Assembly (NCBI GenBank): GCA_015232315.1
Contig: JADFZZ010000014.1
Span: 1-64,000 of the forward strand
DNA: 64,000 bases
Reading direction: 5' to 3'
Origin: SAR324 cluster bacterium
GTDB lineage: Bacteria; SAR324; NAC60-12
The stretch's first letter is position 1, and the number at the start of each line of letters is the position of its first letter. A program made the translations under genes and the position numbers. Positions 33,901 through 42,600 of this stretch are shown in pieces. The notes under the pieces were generated by a model. It had not been told where the DNA came from and ran no database searches. It saw only the letters and a list, made by a program, of their open reading frames with translations.

Positions 33901-34758
33901 TCAGGAGGATGAAGGGGCGGGATGTGAATTTCCAGACATCCCGTAACATTCATAGCGCAGGTGCTCAAGCACCGGCATATTTTGTCGGATCCTCCGGAGA
34001 TATTCCAGATCAATGGCCCCATCAATCAGACAGGGATATTCAGGAGCACACGCCAGCACAGTTCCCCACGGATCAATCAAAACGGTATTGCCGTAAGAAA
34101 CCCTGTTTCCGTAGTGATGGCCCCATTGCGCCGGAGCCGCGATATAGACCTGATTTTCAATGGCGCGGGCACGCAGCAAAGGAAACCAGTGGTCTTTGCC
34201 GGTTTGCAGAAAAAACGCTGAGGGCAGAAAAATAATATCAGCGCCTTGAAGCCTCAGATGCTGAAACAAGCCTGGAAAACGCAGATCATAGCAGATCGCC
34301 AGACCAATGTTGCCAATCTCATGGGGAACCACAACCGCCTGACAACCAGGTTTGATGTTTCTGGATTCAATATTTTTCAAATTGGGTGAATCAATATCAC
34401 ACAAGTGTATTTTCCGGTAAACCGCCTTCACATTCCCGGTGGCGTCAATCAGAAATGAGGAATTATAGGATCTTGCTGTTGCATCATCCGGTGAAGGTTC
34501 ATTGACACTGCCCATTAAAATAGAAATGTGATGCCTGGAGGCTTCTTCCTGAAACAGGGGCAGAGTGAATGTTTCAAGACATTGCGCGATCCGGTTTTTT
34601 TCTTCCTGATTTTCTCCGACATACAAAAACATTTCGGGAAACGCCACCAGTGATAGTTTTTCTTCGCTGGCCTGCTGGATCATTTTCCGGGCAAAGGCCA
34701 GATTTGTGTCAAAATCCTCGACAGAATTCATCTGCACGAGTCCAATACGATGAGTCAT
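33901..34758 (-). CDS. Carbon-nitrogen hydrolase (nitrilase superfamily, Nit-like amidase)
   Basis: The 285-residue protein has the Glu-Lys-Cys triad of the nitrilase superfamily: Glu in VAFPEMFLY, Lys in AVYRKIHLCDID and Cys in GLAICYDLRFPGLF. The start (IGLVQMNSVEDFDTNLAFAR) and the R-I-H-L-C-D-I-D region match the Nit1/NitB branch that hydrolyses deaminated glutathione and related omega-amides. A general C-N hydrolase is the safe call. It lies 2 bp after hflX and 13 bp before murA on the same strand, so it belongs to their operon. Confidence 0.88.
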   Translation of the reverse strand: MTHRIGLVQMNSVEDFDTNLAFARKMIQQASEEKLSLVAFPEMFLYVGENQEEKNRIAQCLETFTLPLFQEEASRHHISILMGSVNEPSPDDATARSYNSSFLIDATGNVKAVYRKIHLCDIDSPNLKNIESRNIKPGCQAVVVPHEIGNIGLAICYDLRFPGLFQHLRLQGADIIFLPSAFFLQTGKDHWFPLLRARAIENQVYIAAPAQWGHHYGNRVSYGNTVLIDPWGTVLACAPEYPCLIDGAIDLEYLRRIRQNMPVLEHLRYECYGMSGNSHPAPSSS

Positions 34759-34760
34759 GT

Positions 34761-36038
34761 TCAGGTTCCTTTGATATGGGCGTCCAGATGGTGGCGCAAA
34801 CGGTTGAGATTGGCGGGCAACCCGGTGAGTGTGAGATAAATCGCGTCATCTTTGTAGTCAATTTTATCCACCCGGCTCCATTCATAAATTTCTTTCAGAT
34901 TGCCGGTATCCTGATAATCCAGACACACCGAAATCGTTTCCATTCGTTTTTCAAAAAATTTGAGAATTTTTTGCCGTAATTCATCCAGTTGCTGATGTTC
35001 GGCGGAAACAAGAATGGCCTCCGGATATTTTTTTTGCAGCATTGCCTGTTCCAGGGGCGAAATCAAATCGGTCTTGTTGAAGACCGTCAGGATCGGCACA
35101 GATTTACAGTCGATCTCTGCCAGCACACTCAAGGTAGTCTGAATGTGATCTTCATATTCACCGCTGGCATCCACCACATTCAACAGCAGATCTGCATCAT
35201 TGACCATTTCGAGGGTTGAGCGGAAGGACGCGACCAGTTCATGGGGCAGGTTCCGAATGAAACCCACGGTATCAGACAACAGAATCTGGGGACGGGACTT
35301 GTCTTCCAGCACACGGGTGGTGGATTCCAAAGTCGCGAACAGTTTATCTTCAACAAGCAGATGAGAATCGGTCAAACCATTCATGATGGTGGATTTACCA
35401 GCATTCGTATAGCCCACCAGACTCACATTGAGGCAATTGGAGGCACGCCGTTTTTTCTGTGTTTTGCGTTCTTCTTCCACATGTTTCAATTCTTCACGCA
35501 ACCTGGCGATACGCTGTCGAAGCATCTGCCTGTCTTTTTCAATTTGTGTTTCACCCGTCCCGCGTGAGGCATTGATCCCGCCACGTTCACGATCAAGATG
35601 CTGCCACATGCCAACCAACCGGGGCAACAGATATTCAGCGTGCGCCAATCCAATCTGAAGTTTGGCTTCACGGGTTTGAGCGTGTTTTTCAAAAATTGTC
35701 AGAATGATGAATGTTCTGTCAATCACGGAACATTTGAAATATTTTTCCAGATTTCGATTCTGATTGGGCGAAAGTTGGGCATTCACAATGATCAGTTCCA
35801 GTGCTTCCTGTTCAATCAAGAGCTTGATTTCTTCCAGTTTGCCCTTACCGAAATATGTCGCTGAATCAATATGGCTCCGTGATTGGGTGACTCGACCCTT
35901 CACGTTGAACCCCATCGTTCGGGCCAGCGATTCCAGTTCATCGAGAGAGATGGTTACGTCTTCATGGGTTTGTGTTGGCAGATGCAGGGAAAGCAACAAT
36001 GCGTTCCCTGTGGCGAAGTCCTGTTCAATTTCCTGCAA
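34761..36038 (-). CDS. hflX: GTPase HflX
   Basis: The 425-residue protein is an Obg-HflX-family GTPase acting on stalled or heat-damaged ribosomes. The N-terminal HflX domain holds AMGFNVKGRVTQSRSHIDSA, TYFGKGKLEE and IVNAQLSPNQNRNLEKYF, followed by GGINASRGTGETQIEKDRQ. The G domain has VSLVGYTNAGKST (G1), LLSDTVGFIRNLPHELVASF (G3) and FNKTDLI (G4). Length is typical. It is followed at 2 bp by the nitrilase gene and preceded at 72 bp by the DUF255 gene. Confidence 0.95.
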   Translation of the reverse strand: MQEIEQDFATGNALLLSLHLPTQTHEDVTISLDELESLARTMGFNVKGRVTQSRSHIDSATYFGKGKLEEIKLLIEQEALELIIVNAQLSPNQNRNLEKYFKCSVIDRTFIILTIFEKHAQTREAKLQIGLAHAEYLLPRLVGMWQHLDRERGGINASRGTGETQIEKDRQMLRQRIARLREELKHVEEERKTQKKRRASNCLNVSLVGYTNAGKSTIMNGLTDSHLLVEDKLFATLESTTRVLEDKSRPQILLSDTVGFIRNLPHELVASFRSTLEMVNDADLLLNVVDASGEYEDHIQTTLSVLAEIDCKSVPILTVFNKTDLISPLEQAMLQKKYPEAILVSAEHQQLDELRQKILKFFEKRMETISVCLDYQDTGNLKEIYEWSRVDKIDYKDDAIYLTLTGLPANLNRLRHHLDAHIKGT

Positions 36039-36110
36039 GGGGTCCTCAGATTTTCAAAAGGTGGAAATAGGAATGGTCTGTTTTTCCACTATCAAAATCC
36101 CCTGCTGGAA

Positions 36111-38180
36111 TCAAGTTTCCAATTGGATTTTCAATTCTTCAGCCAAATGAATGGGCAGGCCGCACATCTGATCCCGGCACAACCAGGCACTGCTCTGTTG
36201 TGTTTCAGTCACCCGTTCCTCAAAAACCGGCAACACCAATTTGAGGTCCGGAGCAAACGTGGGATCAAGATACGCGGGAATGATCGCCGGATAAAACCCC
36301 TGCCGGATATGGGACAGCATGGCCTGAATTTCCGGATCATGACGGTTCCCCAGAATAACCACCTGAGTTGGCGGAAACAAATGCCAGTCCAGTGCCCACT
36401 GCATGGCGGCAAAACTGGCACCGCCCTGATGAAGATGCTGTTGAAAACCTTCCAGAATACGCAGGGAATCCTCACGGTACGTCCCTTCAAACCCCAGATA
36501 ATGCAGTTTGAGAAATACCAGCGCGGCCATGCTGTTGCCCGAAGGCTCCACCCCGTCATAACCTTCCATGCTCCGGCATATCACGGTTTCCGCGTCATGC
36601 CCGGTGTCGTAATAAGGACCCTCTTCATTGCGAAACAACGTGTTGACCTGATCCATCAATGCTTTTGCCCGAAACACCCACTGCGACTCATAGGTGGTTT
36701 CATACAGATCCAGACAGGCCATGGCCAGATGGGTGTGATCGCAAAGATAGGCGTGAAACCGGCCTTCACCCTCCCGATGGCGACGCAAAAGACGCCCCTC
36801 CGTGTCAAACATATTGGAAAATATGAACTCCGCGGCTTGTCGGGCAATTTGGGCATAATTTTCGTTTTCAAAAATCCGTGAGGCCCGGGCAAACGCTGAA
36901 ATCATCAATCCGTTCCAGGAAACCAGAATCTTGTCATCCAGCAAAGGACGTGGACGCCTGGACCGGGATTCCAGCAGAACAGCACGAGCTTTGCGCATGT
37001 TTTCACGCAACGTATCCCTCGAAATACTGAATTTTTGAAGCATTGCTTCTTCAGCAACCGGACGGTGCGGAATATTCAACTGATGTTCAAAATTTCCATG
37101 TGAGCTAATACCCCACCACGCTTCGGCCTGCGGTGACAGTTCCGGTCCAAGAAGATTGCGAAATTCCTGTTGGGACCAGACATAAAACTTTCCTTCCACA
37201 CCTTCACTGTCCGCGTCTTCCGCGGAATAAAACGCACCGTCTGGTGAACGCAGGTCACGCTCAATGTAGGTCAGCACATCTTCGGCCCTTTCACGGTAAC
37301 TGTCATGGCGGGTGACCTGCCAGGTTTCGAGCAGACTCCAGACAAACAGGGCGTTGTCATACAGCATTTTCTCAAAATGAGGAACCATCCACTGATAATC
37401 GGTGCTGTAACGACTCAATCCTCCGCCAAGCTGATCATAAATACCTCCGGCCAGCATTTTATGGAGAGTTGTTTCAACCATTTCCAGAGCGCCAGGATGA
37501 TGGGTCCGATGATGATAGCGCAGTAGCGTCATGAGTCCCATGCTCGGGGGAAATTTGTTATTGGCCTGAAATTGAAATCCGCCGTCTTCACGGTCAAAAG
37601 CCTGCACAAAAGTTTTGAATGTTTTTTCCGGAATTTCTTCAGCGTCCTGCAACGGCGTACTTTTCAGTTGAGCGTTCTGCTGTAAAAATGCGGTGATGGA
37701 CTGAGCCGACTGATAGATCTGATCCCTGTCGTTGCTCCAGATCTGATGGATATATTCCAGAACAGACAGAAAACTTTTTCGACCATACGAATCCTTTGGT
37801 GGAAAATATGTTCCCCCGGTGAAGGGTATTCCCTCAGAGGTGGCAAACATATTCAGCGGCCATCCTCCCTGTTGCTGAAAGGCATGGAGCGCGTCCATAT
37901 AGATTTTGTCAACATCCGGACGCTCTTCCCGATCCACCTTGATCGCGACAAAGTGAGCATTCATAAATTGAGCAACCTGCGGATTTTCAAACGATTCGCG
38001 TTCCATCACATGGCACCAATGGCAAGTGGCATACCCAATACTGATCAATAGCGGTTTTTGTTCAAGACGAGCTTTGTCGAAAGCATCCGGTCCCCACGGG
38101 AACCAATCGACAGGATTATGGGAATGCTGAAGCAAATACGGACTTTTCTCATGAATGAGACGATTGGAATAAGAAGTCAT
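36111..38180 (-). CDS. DUF255 thioredoxin-domain protein (YyaL/SSP411 family)
   Basis: The 689-residue protein opens with the highly conserved [21 protein letters not shown] and the thioredoxin-like [20 protein letters not shown] (CxxC as CHWC). [11 protein letters not shown] and [21 protein letters not shown] complete the N-terminal domain. The rest is an (alpha/alpha)6 glycoside-hydrolase-like barrel with [13 protein letters not shown] and [19 protein letters not shown]. The family is widespread but its activity is unknown. Length is standard (about 680-700). It begins the same-strand series that runs down to 27.3 kb. Confidence 0.92.
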   Translation of the reverse strand: MTSYSNRLIHEKSPYLLQHSHNPVDWFPWGPDAFDKARLEQKPLLISIGYATCHWCHVMERESFENPQVAQFMNAHFVAIKVDREERPDVDKIYMDALHAFQQQGGWPLNMFATSEGIPFTGGTYFPPKDSYGRKSFLSVLEYIHQIWSNDRDQIYQSAQSITAFLQQNAQLKSTPLQDAEEIPEKTFKTFVQAFDREDGGFQFQANNKFPPSMGLMTLLRYHHRTHHPGALEMVETTLHKMLAGGIYDQLGGGLSRYSTDYQWMVPHFEKMLYDNALFVWSLLETWQVTRHDSYRERAEDVLTYIERDLRSPDGAFYSAEDADSEGVEGKFYVWSQQEFRNLLGPELSPQAEAWWGISSHGNFEHQLNIPHRPVAEEAMLQKFSISRDTLRENMRKARAVLLESRSRRPRPLLDDKILVSWNGLMISAFARASRIFENENYAQIARQAAEFIFSNMFDTEGRLLRRHREGEGRFHAYLCDHTHLAMACLDLYETTYESQWVFRAKALMDQVNTLFRNEEGPYYDTGHDAETVICRSMEGYDGVEPSGNSMAALVFLKLHYLGFEGTYREDSLRILEGFQQHLHQGGASFAAMQWALDWHLFPPTQVVILGNRHDPEIQAMLSHIRQGFYPAIIPAYLDPTFAPDLKLVLPVFEERVTETQQSSAWLCRDQMCGLPIHLAEELKIQLET

Positions 38181-38225
38181 GTCAGAACCTTTTCAAAAAT
38201 AATCGAGGATCAAAGCCTACGGTTT

Positions 38226-38290
38226 TTACGAATAAACCAGCATTTCATCATTATTTCTGAAAAACAACCCTGAAATTTTTGCGAAGAATG
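38226..38290. repeat. Diverged ~65-bp repeat, copy A
   Basis: The stretch with ATAAACC, TCATCATTATT, GAAAAACAAC and TGAAAT in this order and near-equal spacing recurs at 45200-45262. It lies between divergent genes. Being shared by two otherwise unrelated intergenic regions, it is not coding; a regulatory or mobile origin is possible. Confidence 0.5.
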
Positions 38291-38298
38291 TTTCTTCG
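38282..38298. other. Hairpin CGAAGAA/TTCTTCG
   Basis: CGAAGAA (38282-38288) pairs with TTCTTCG (38292-38298) over a 3-nt loop, at the right edge of repeat copy A and about 140 bp before the fibre-like gene. It could be an operator or an RNA stem; a T-run starts only 14 bases later. Confidence 0.3.
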
Positions 38299-38436
38299 AT
38301 GCGTATTATATTTTTCAATCCGGAGACTGACACACTGAAACTTTTCTAAATTTCCTGTTTCATTTTTAAATAAAAGCCGATACAAAAATCACAGTCAGAT
38401 GACTCAATAAGCAGGAACATTCTATCAGGGGGATCT

Positions 38437-39552
38437 ATGAATGAACAAGAACTGCAAACTAGACTGGAAAAACTGGAATATAAAACGACACAAATGGAAC
38501 AAGATGGGAAAAACAGAAAATGGTTTCACTGGCCATCAACCATCATTGGTATTGTAGTGGGTAGCATGCTGTTGTCAGTCTGGGGATATGCGGATACGCC
38601 GACTAGCATCAGCCGCACAGATTTCTCTTCGGGAACCGTGATCAGTTCTTCAACGATGAACGCACAATTCAACGGTGTGTACAATGCGGTGAATCAACTG
38701 CTTTCCCTGCTTCAGGTCAAGTCCGGCAAGGTGGGCATTAACAACCCGACTCCGGCTCACACACTGGATGTCACGGGGACTGCTCGCTTCACAGGCGCAG
38801 TCAATGCCGCTTATTTCCCGGCCTCCCGAAATGAGAATGTAACTCTTCGCACTGATGCCACCAATCCAACCTATCAGGTAACGTTAAGCGCGGATTATCT
38901 CACCCTCTTCAATACGGACAATGTGGCCTATATAGCCCCTAATGTTTCCGCCACTGTGGACATCACAGCCACGGGTGCTAATGGCTTGGATACCGGATCA
39001 GAAGCTCCCAATATCTGGTATTACATCTGGGCGATTTATAACGGAACCACCACCTCCGGTCTATTATCAGCCAGTTCAACAACACCTACGCTGCCCAGCG
39101 GATACACCTATAAAAAACTGATGGGTGCTGTAAGAAATGATGGCTCCAGCAATTTTGTCCCCTTCAGGCAGGCAGGAAATCATGTGAGTATTCAGGGCGG
39201 ACTCAATTTTATCGCAAACGTTTCAAATACATCCATAACTGGTTTTTCCCTTGCTGAACGTGTACCCTCCATCGCGGATGCTGTAAAATTCACTTACACT
39301 ATTGTTACGGATGGTTCAGCCCAGTCACATATTTATATTTATATTCTGGCCACAGATTCGGCTACTGATTATCTGGGTTCAATAGGACCATCTATTGCGG
39401 GAACTTCATCAGCCTCTTTACGTGTTAGTGGGACAGCTACCATGGCCCTGGATAAAACCAATGGGAGTCATCCTTACGCCTATTACAAAACAGATGCTAC
39501 GACCACTAAATGTTATATTGGAGTGTCCGGATATTCTTTGACATTGTTTTAA
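38437..39552 (+). CDS. Membrane-anchored fibre-like surface protein
   Basis: The 371-residue protein has an N-terminal coiled coil (residues 1-28, LEKLEYKTTQMEQDG), a membrane helix at ~33-52 (STIIGIVVGSMLLSVWGYA) and an exported part. The latter begins with ISRTDFSSGTVISSSTMNAQ FNGVYNAVNQLL, a form often found before phage-tail or collar-like domains, then GKVGINNPTPAHTLDVTGTA, the recurrent head of trimeric fibre proteins, and a region like the YIWAIYNGTTTSGLL....LPSGYTYKKLMGAV module of tail fibres. No phage genes adjoin it. It may be a trimeric cell-surface fibre. GGGGGATCT precedes the ATG. Confidence 0.65.
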   Translation: MNEQELQTRLEKLEYKTTQMEQDGKNRKWFHWPSTIIGIVVGSMLLSVWGYADTPTSISRTDFSSGTVISSSTMNAQFNGVYNAVNQLLSLLQVKSGKVGINNPTPAHTLDVTGTARFTGAVNAAYFPASRNENVTLRTDATNPTYQVTLSADYLTLFNTDNVAYIAPNVSATVDITATGANGLDTGSEAPNIWYYIWAIYNGTTTSGLLSASSTTPTLPSGYTYKKLMGAVRNDGSSNFVPFRQAGNHVSIQGGLNFIANVSNTSITGFSLAERVPSIADAVKFTYTIVTDGSAQSHIYIYILATDSATDYLGSIGPSIAGTSSASLRVSGTATMALDKTNGSHPYAYYKTDATTTKCYIGVSGYSLTLF

Positions 39553-39579
39553 ACGAATACTGTCGAAAAAATTATCACG

Positions 39580-39637
39580 TCGGGGCAGACCTGTGTGTCT
39601 GCCCGGAATCAGGGCGAACACACAGGTTCGTCCCTAC
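39580..39637. repeat. GTAG-headed double palindrome (REP-like), copy 5, reverse orientation
   Basis: GGGGCAGAC (39582-39590) pairs with GTCTGCCC (39597-39604). GGGCGAAC (39612-39619) pairs with GTTCG-TCCC (39626-39634). CTAC at 39634-39637 is GTAG on the minus strand. It lies between convergent genes and may terminate both. The arrangement of two stems in a row is a classic REP doublet. Confidence 0.6.
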
Positions 39638-39660
39638 AATTTCTTTGTCCATTCCTCGCC

Positions 39661-42600
39661 TTAAACCAGTCGTGCCACAATGAAAGTTGTGTCGTCATCC
39701 CAAGCTTGATCTGAATAATGCTGACAGGCTGTTTTCAGAACACGGTCTTTGATTTCTGTGGCAGAGCAACCCATGGTGTTTTTGAGGACATTTTTCAAGC
39801 GACGGATGCCGAACATCTCACCCTGTGAATTATAGTTTTCCAGAAGTCCATCTGTATAAAACAACAGCACATCCCCTTTTCGTAAATTTCTAACCTGACT
39901 GGTGTAACGATTTTGTGCCTTATAGCCTAACGGTACGGAACGGCTATTCAAAGAATGAATTCCCTCTTTGGCCGTAGCAACCGTATTTTTTACAGTGTTG
40001 TCATGCCATATCAACGGAGGATTGTGTCCAGCAGAGGTATAGGTGAGCTGATACTTCCTTAAATCCAGAGACGCATAAAAAAAAGTCATGGCATATTGAC
40101 CTTTTGTGGTGGAATATAACACTTCATTCAGCCACGCCAATGCATTTTCCTGACGCAGAAAAAGGTCATTCTCCACCTGATCATCCATGCAGACATCCAG
40201 TGTTTTATAAAAACTGCCGGCCATGGCAGTGATGAGTGCCGAAGGAACTCCATGTCCAGTCACATCGCCAATCAGAATATCCAGCACTCCATGAGCTTCA
40301 TAGTAACGGTAGCCATACCAATCGCCTCCGCTTTCTGACGCGGATTGATAAAAACTCGCCAGTTCCAGCCCTTCAACTTGCGGATCTGATGCGGGAATCA
40401 GTAACTCCTGCACACTGCGGGCAGTTTCCAGTTCATGCTTCAGACGTTCGGTGGTTTTCAGGTTTTCATAAAGTCGGGCATTGACGATTGAAATAGCGGC
40501 CTGAGAAGCCAGTGCTTTCAAAATAACCAGACGTTCCCTGGTGAAGGCTTCTTCCGCCAGATTGTTTTCCATATACACCATGCCAATGATCTGGTTCTGA
40601 TTCTGGATGGGGGTACAAAGCAGAGATTTAGGCTGATATTGCAGGATGTAGGGATCATTATAAAAATCAGGGGAATTGACAGCATTGCCGAGAACCAGAT
40701 TTTCACGAGTACGCATCACATAATGAATCAGACTGAGAGGCAGTAACGTCGTTCCTTCTGCTGACATTGACTCAAGAGGTTGGGGAGTCTGAGACGTTTG
40801 ATGTTCCTGTTCTGAGTGCCATTGGCCCACGATTTTCCATGTTTCATTTTCCAATAAAATCAGCACGCCTGACTGGGCCCCCGCGTTTTTCAACATGAGG
40901 TTCATCAGTTTGTTGAGAAGGTTTTCCAGCACAATTTCACTGGAAATGGTCTGAGATGCCTGCAAAACCGCGGCAAGATCAATTTGCTGGGAAAAGGTGC
41001 GTGAGGTCTGGTTATGAGCGGTTGTCTGATGCTCGTCAACGCTTCCAGTCCGCAAAACATCCTCCGATAATTTAAGATGTCGCTGATTCAACCTGTGAAC
41101 CAGAGCATGAGCTCCCCAGCGATTATAAGCATAGTGAGCCGCGCGAAAATGTGCGTCTGCTGAAAGATTCTGCTGGAACCCTTCAAAAAAACTTCCAGCA
41201 AGTTCATGCGCAAGCGCTTCATCCTGTGGAAACGCATGCTGTCGTGCCAAATCAATGGCCTGCTGATACAACCCCATGGCCTTGGTGCTGTTTCCGGAAA
41301 CGCGCTGATATTCAGCTTCCATCAAATACAGTTTGTGGGCATAATTATGGACGGAACTGTTTGCCCAGCGACGCATTTGCCGGATATCTTTTTTTGCTTT
41401 CCTGAGCAACGAACTGACTGAAACATCCGTGGTTCCCGCAAGTTTTATCCAGGCCAGTGTCCGGAAAAACAGAAACACTGGAATCATCGGAGAACTGATG
41501 GCAGAATCCCGATATGGCTGAGCCGCGTCAGCATATTCAACGGCCAATTCAATCCTGCCGTGATAATAGCATGAAATCATTTTGCACAAATATATGTTGA
41601 ATAAAAAGGAAGCATCCTGTTTTTCCAGAAAATGAGGCAACCAGTGTTCTTCATTAAAAAGCCTTCTGGGTGCCATGACAGTATGATCTGCTACATCTTG
41701 CAGATCAGCCATCAATTGGGCAAAAAATGACAAATACACACTAAACAGCTCCCGATCCAGGTGCTTCAGAATTTTACTATATTTTTCTATCTCAGTTTGT
41801 ACCAGATCCAACGGCTTCCCGGAAAAAAACGAGATAATGCAATAGTTATTGACCGCATACCCAGCATATTCCAGATCGCCAGATTTGAGACCTTTCTGAT
41901 AATCTTCAAGAAGGAGCGGAACCAATTGCTGAAGAGGTCTCGTCCAGTGATGGATGTAAAAGTGGATGACATTCAACACCCGACATTCCTGATCTGACAC
42001 ACCCAGTTTTTCCAACAGATCCAGTCCCAACCGGGCAAATTCATGGCCACGCTCAATCTGTCCCAAACCACCACACAGGACCACCCCGTAACTGACAAAC
42101 GCAAAGGGAGACCATTGGGTGTTGCCATAAGTCACGGATAATTTCAGTTGAGCAAACATCATGACCGGAATCATTTCCGGTTTATAAAACAATACCATCG
42201 GTGCAATGTTGACAAGAATTTTGATGGCGTTGAATTTGTTGACCTCTGTCATGAGGGGAAGGGTCATGAGTTCTTCAGGAGTTTTACGGTTCAACAGCAG
42301 CCATGTGTTCATTAAACCTGTCAGCAGATGCCATTTTCCCGGATGACGAGGAATGGACACACCCAACTTTTGTAAAATATCAATCGCCAGATCCAGGGCC
42401 TCATGGCCTTTGTTCCGGGGGAGCATGAGCAGGATCTGGGAATTACAGGCATCCAGTTGGTCTTCAAAAGTTCGGGCCTTTTGCTGAATCAGATTCACCA
42501 GTCGCTGGGCTTCGCTCAGATCACCAGACAGATAAGCGGCTTGAGTGTTGTCATTGTGCAGCGCCAAACACAGCGCATAGTGATTTTCCCAGGGAGATGC

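Noticed and set aside
33888-34025. N-terminal extension of murA to ATG 34025
   Set aside because: It would overlap the nitrilase gene by 125 bp, and the added residues are unlike any MurA N terminus. GTG 33887 with AAAGG fits the family start.
35883-36881. 332-codon open frame on the plus strand
   Set aside because: It lies antisense to the hflX and DUF255 genes, both with strong family motifs. Its composition is that of a shadow frame.
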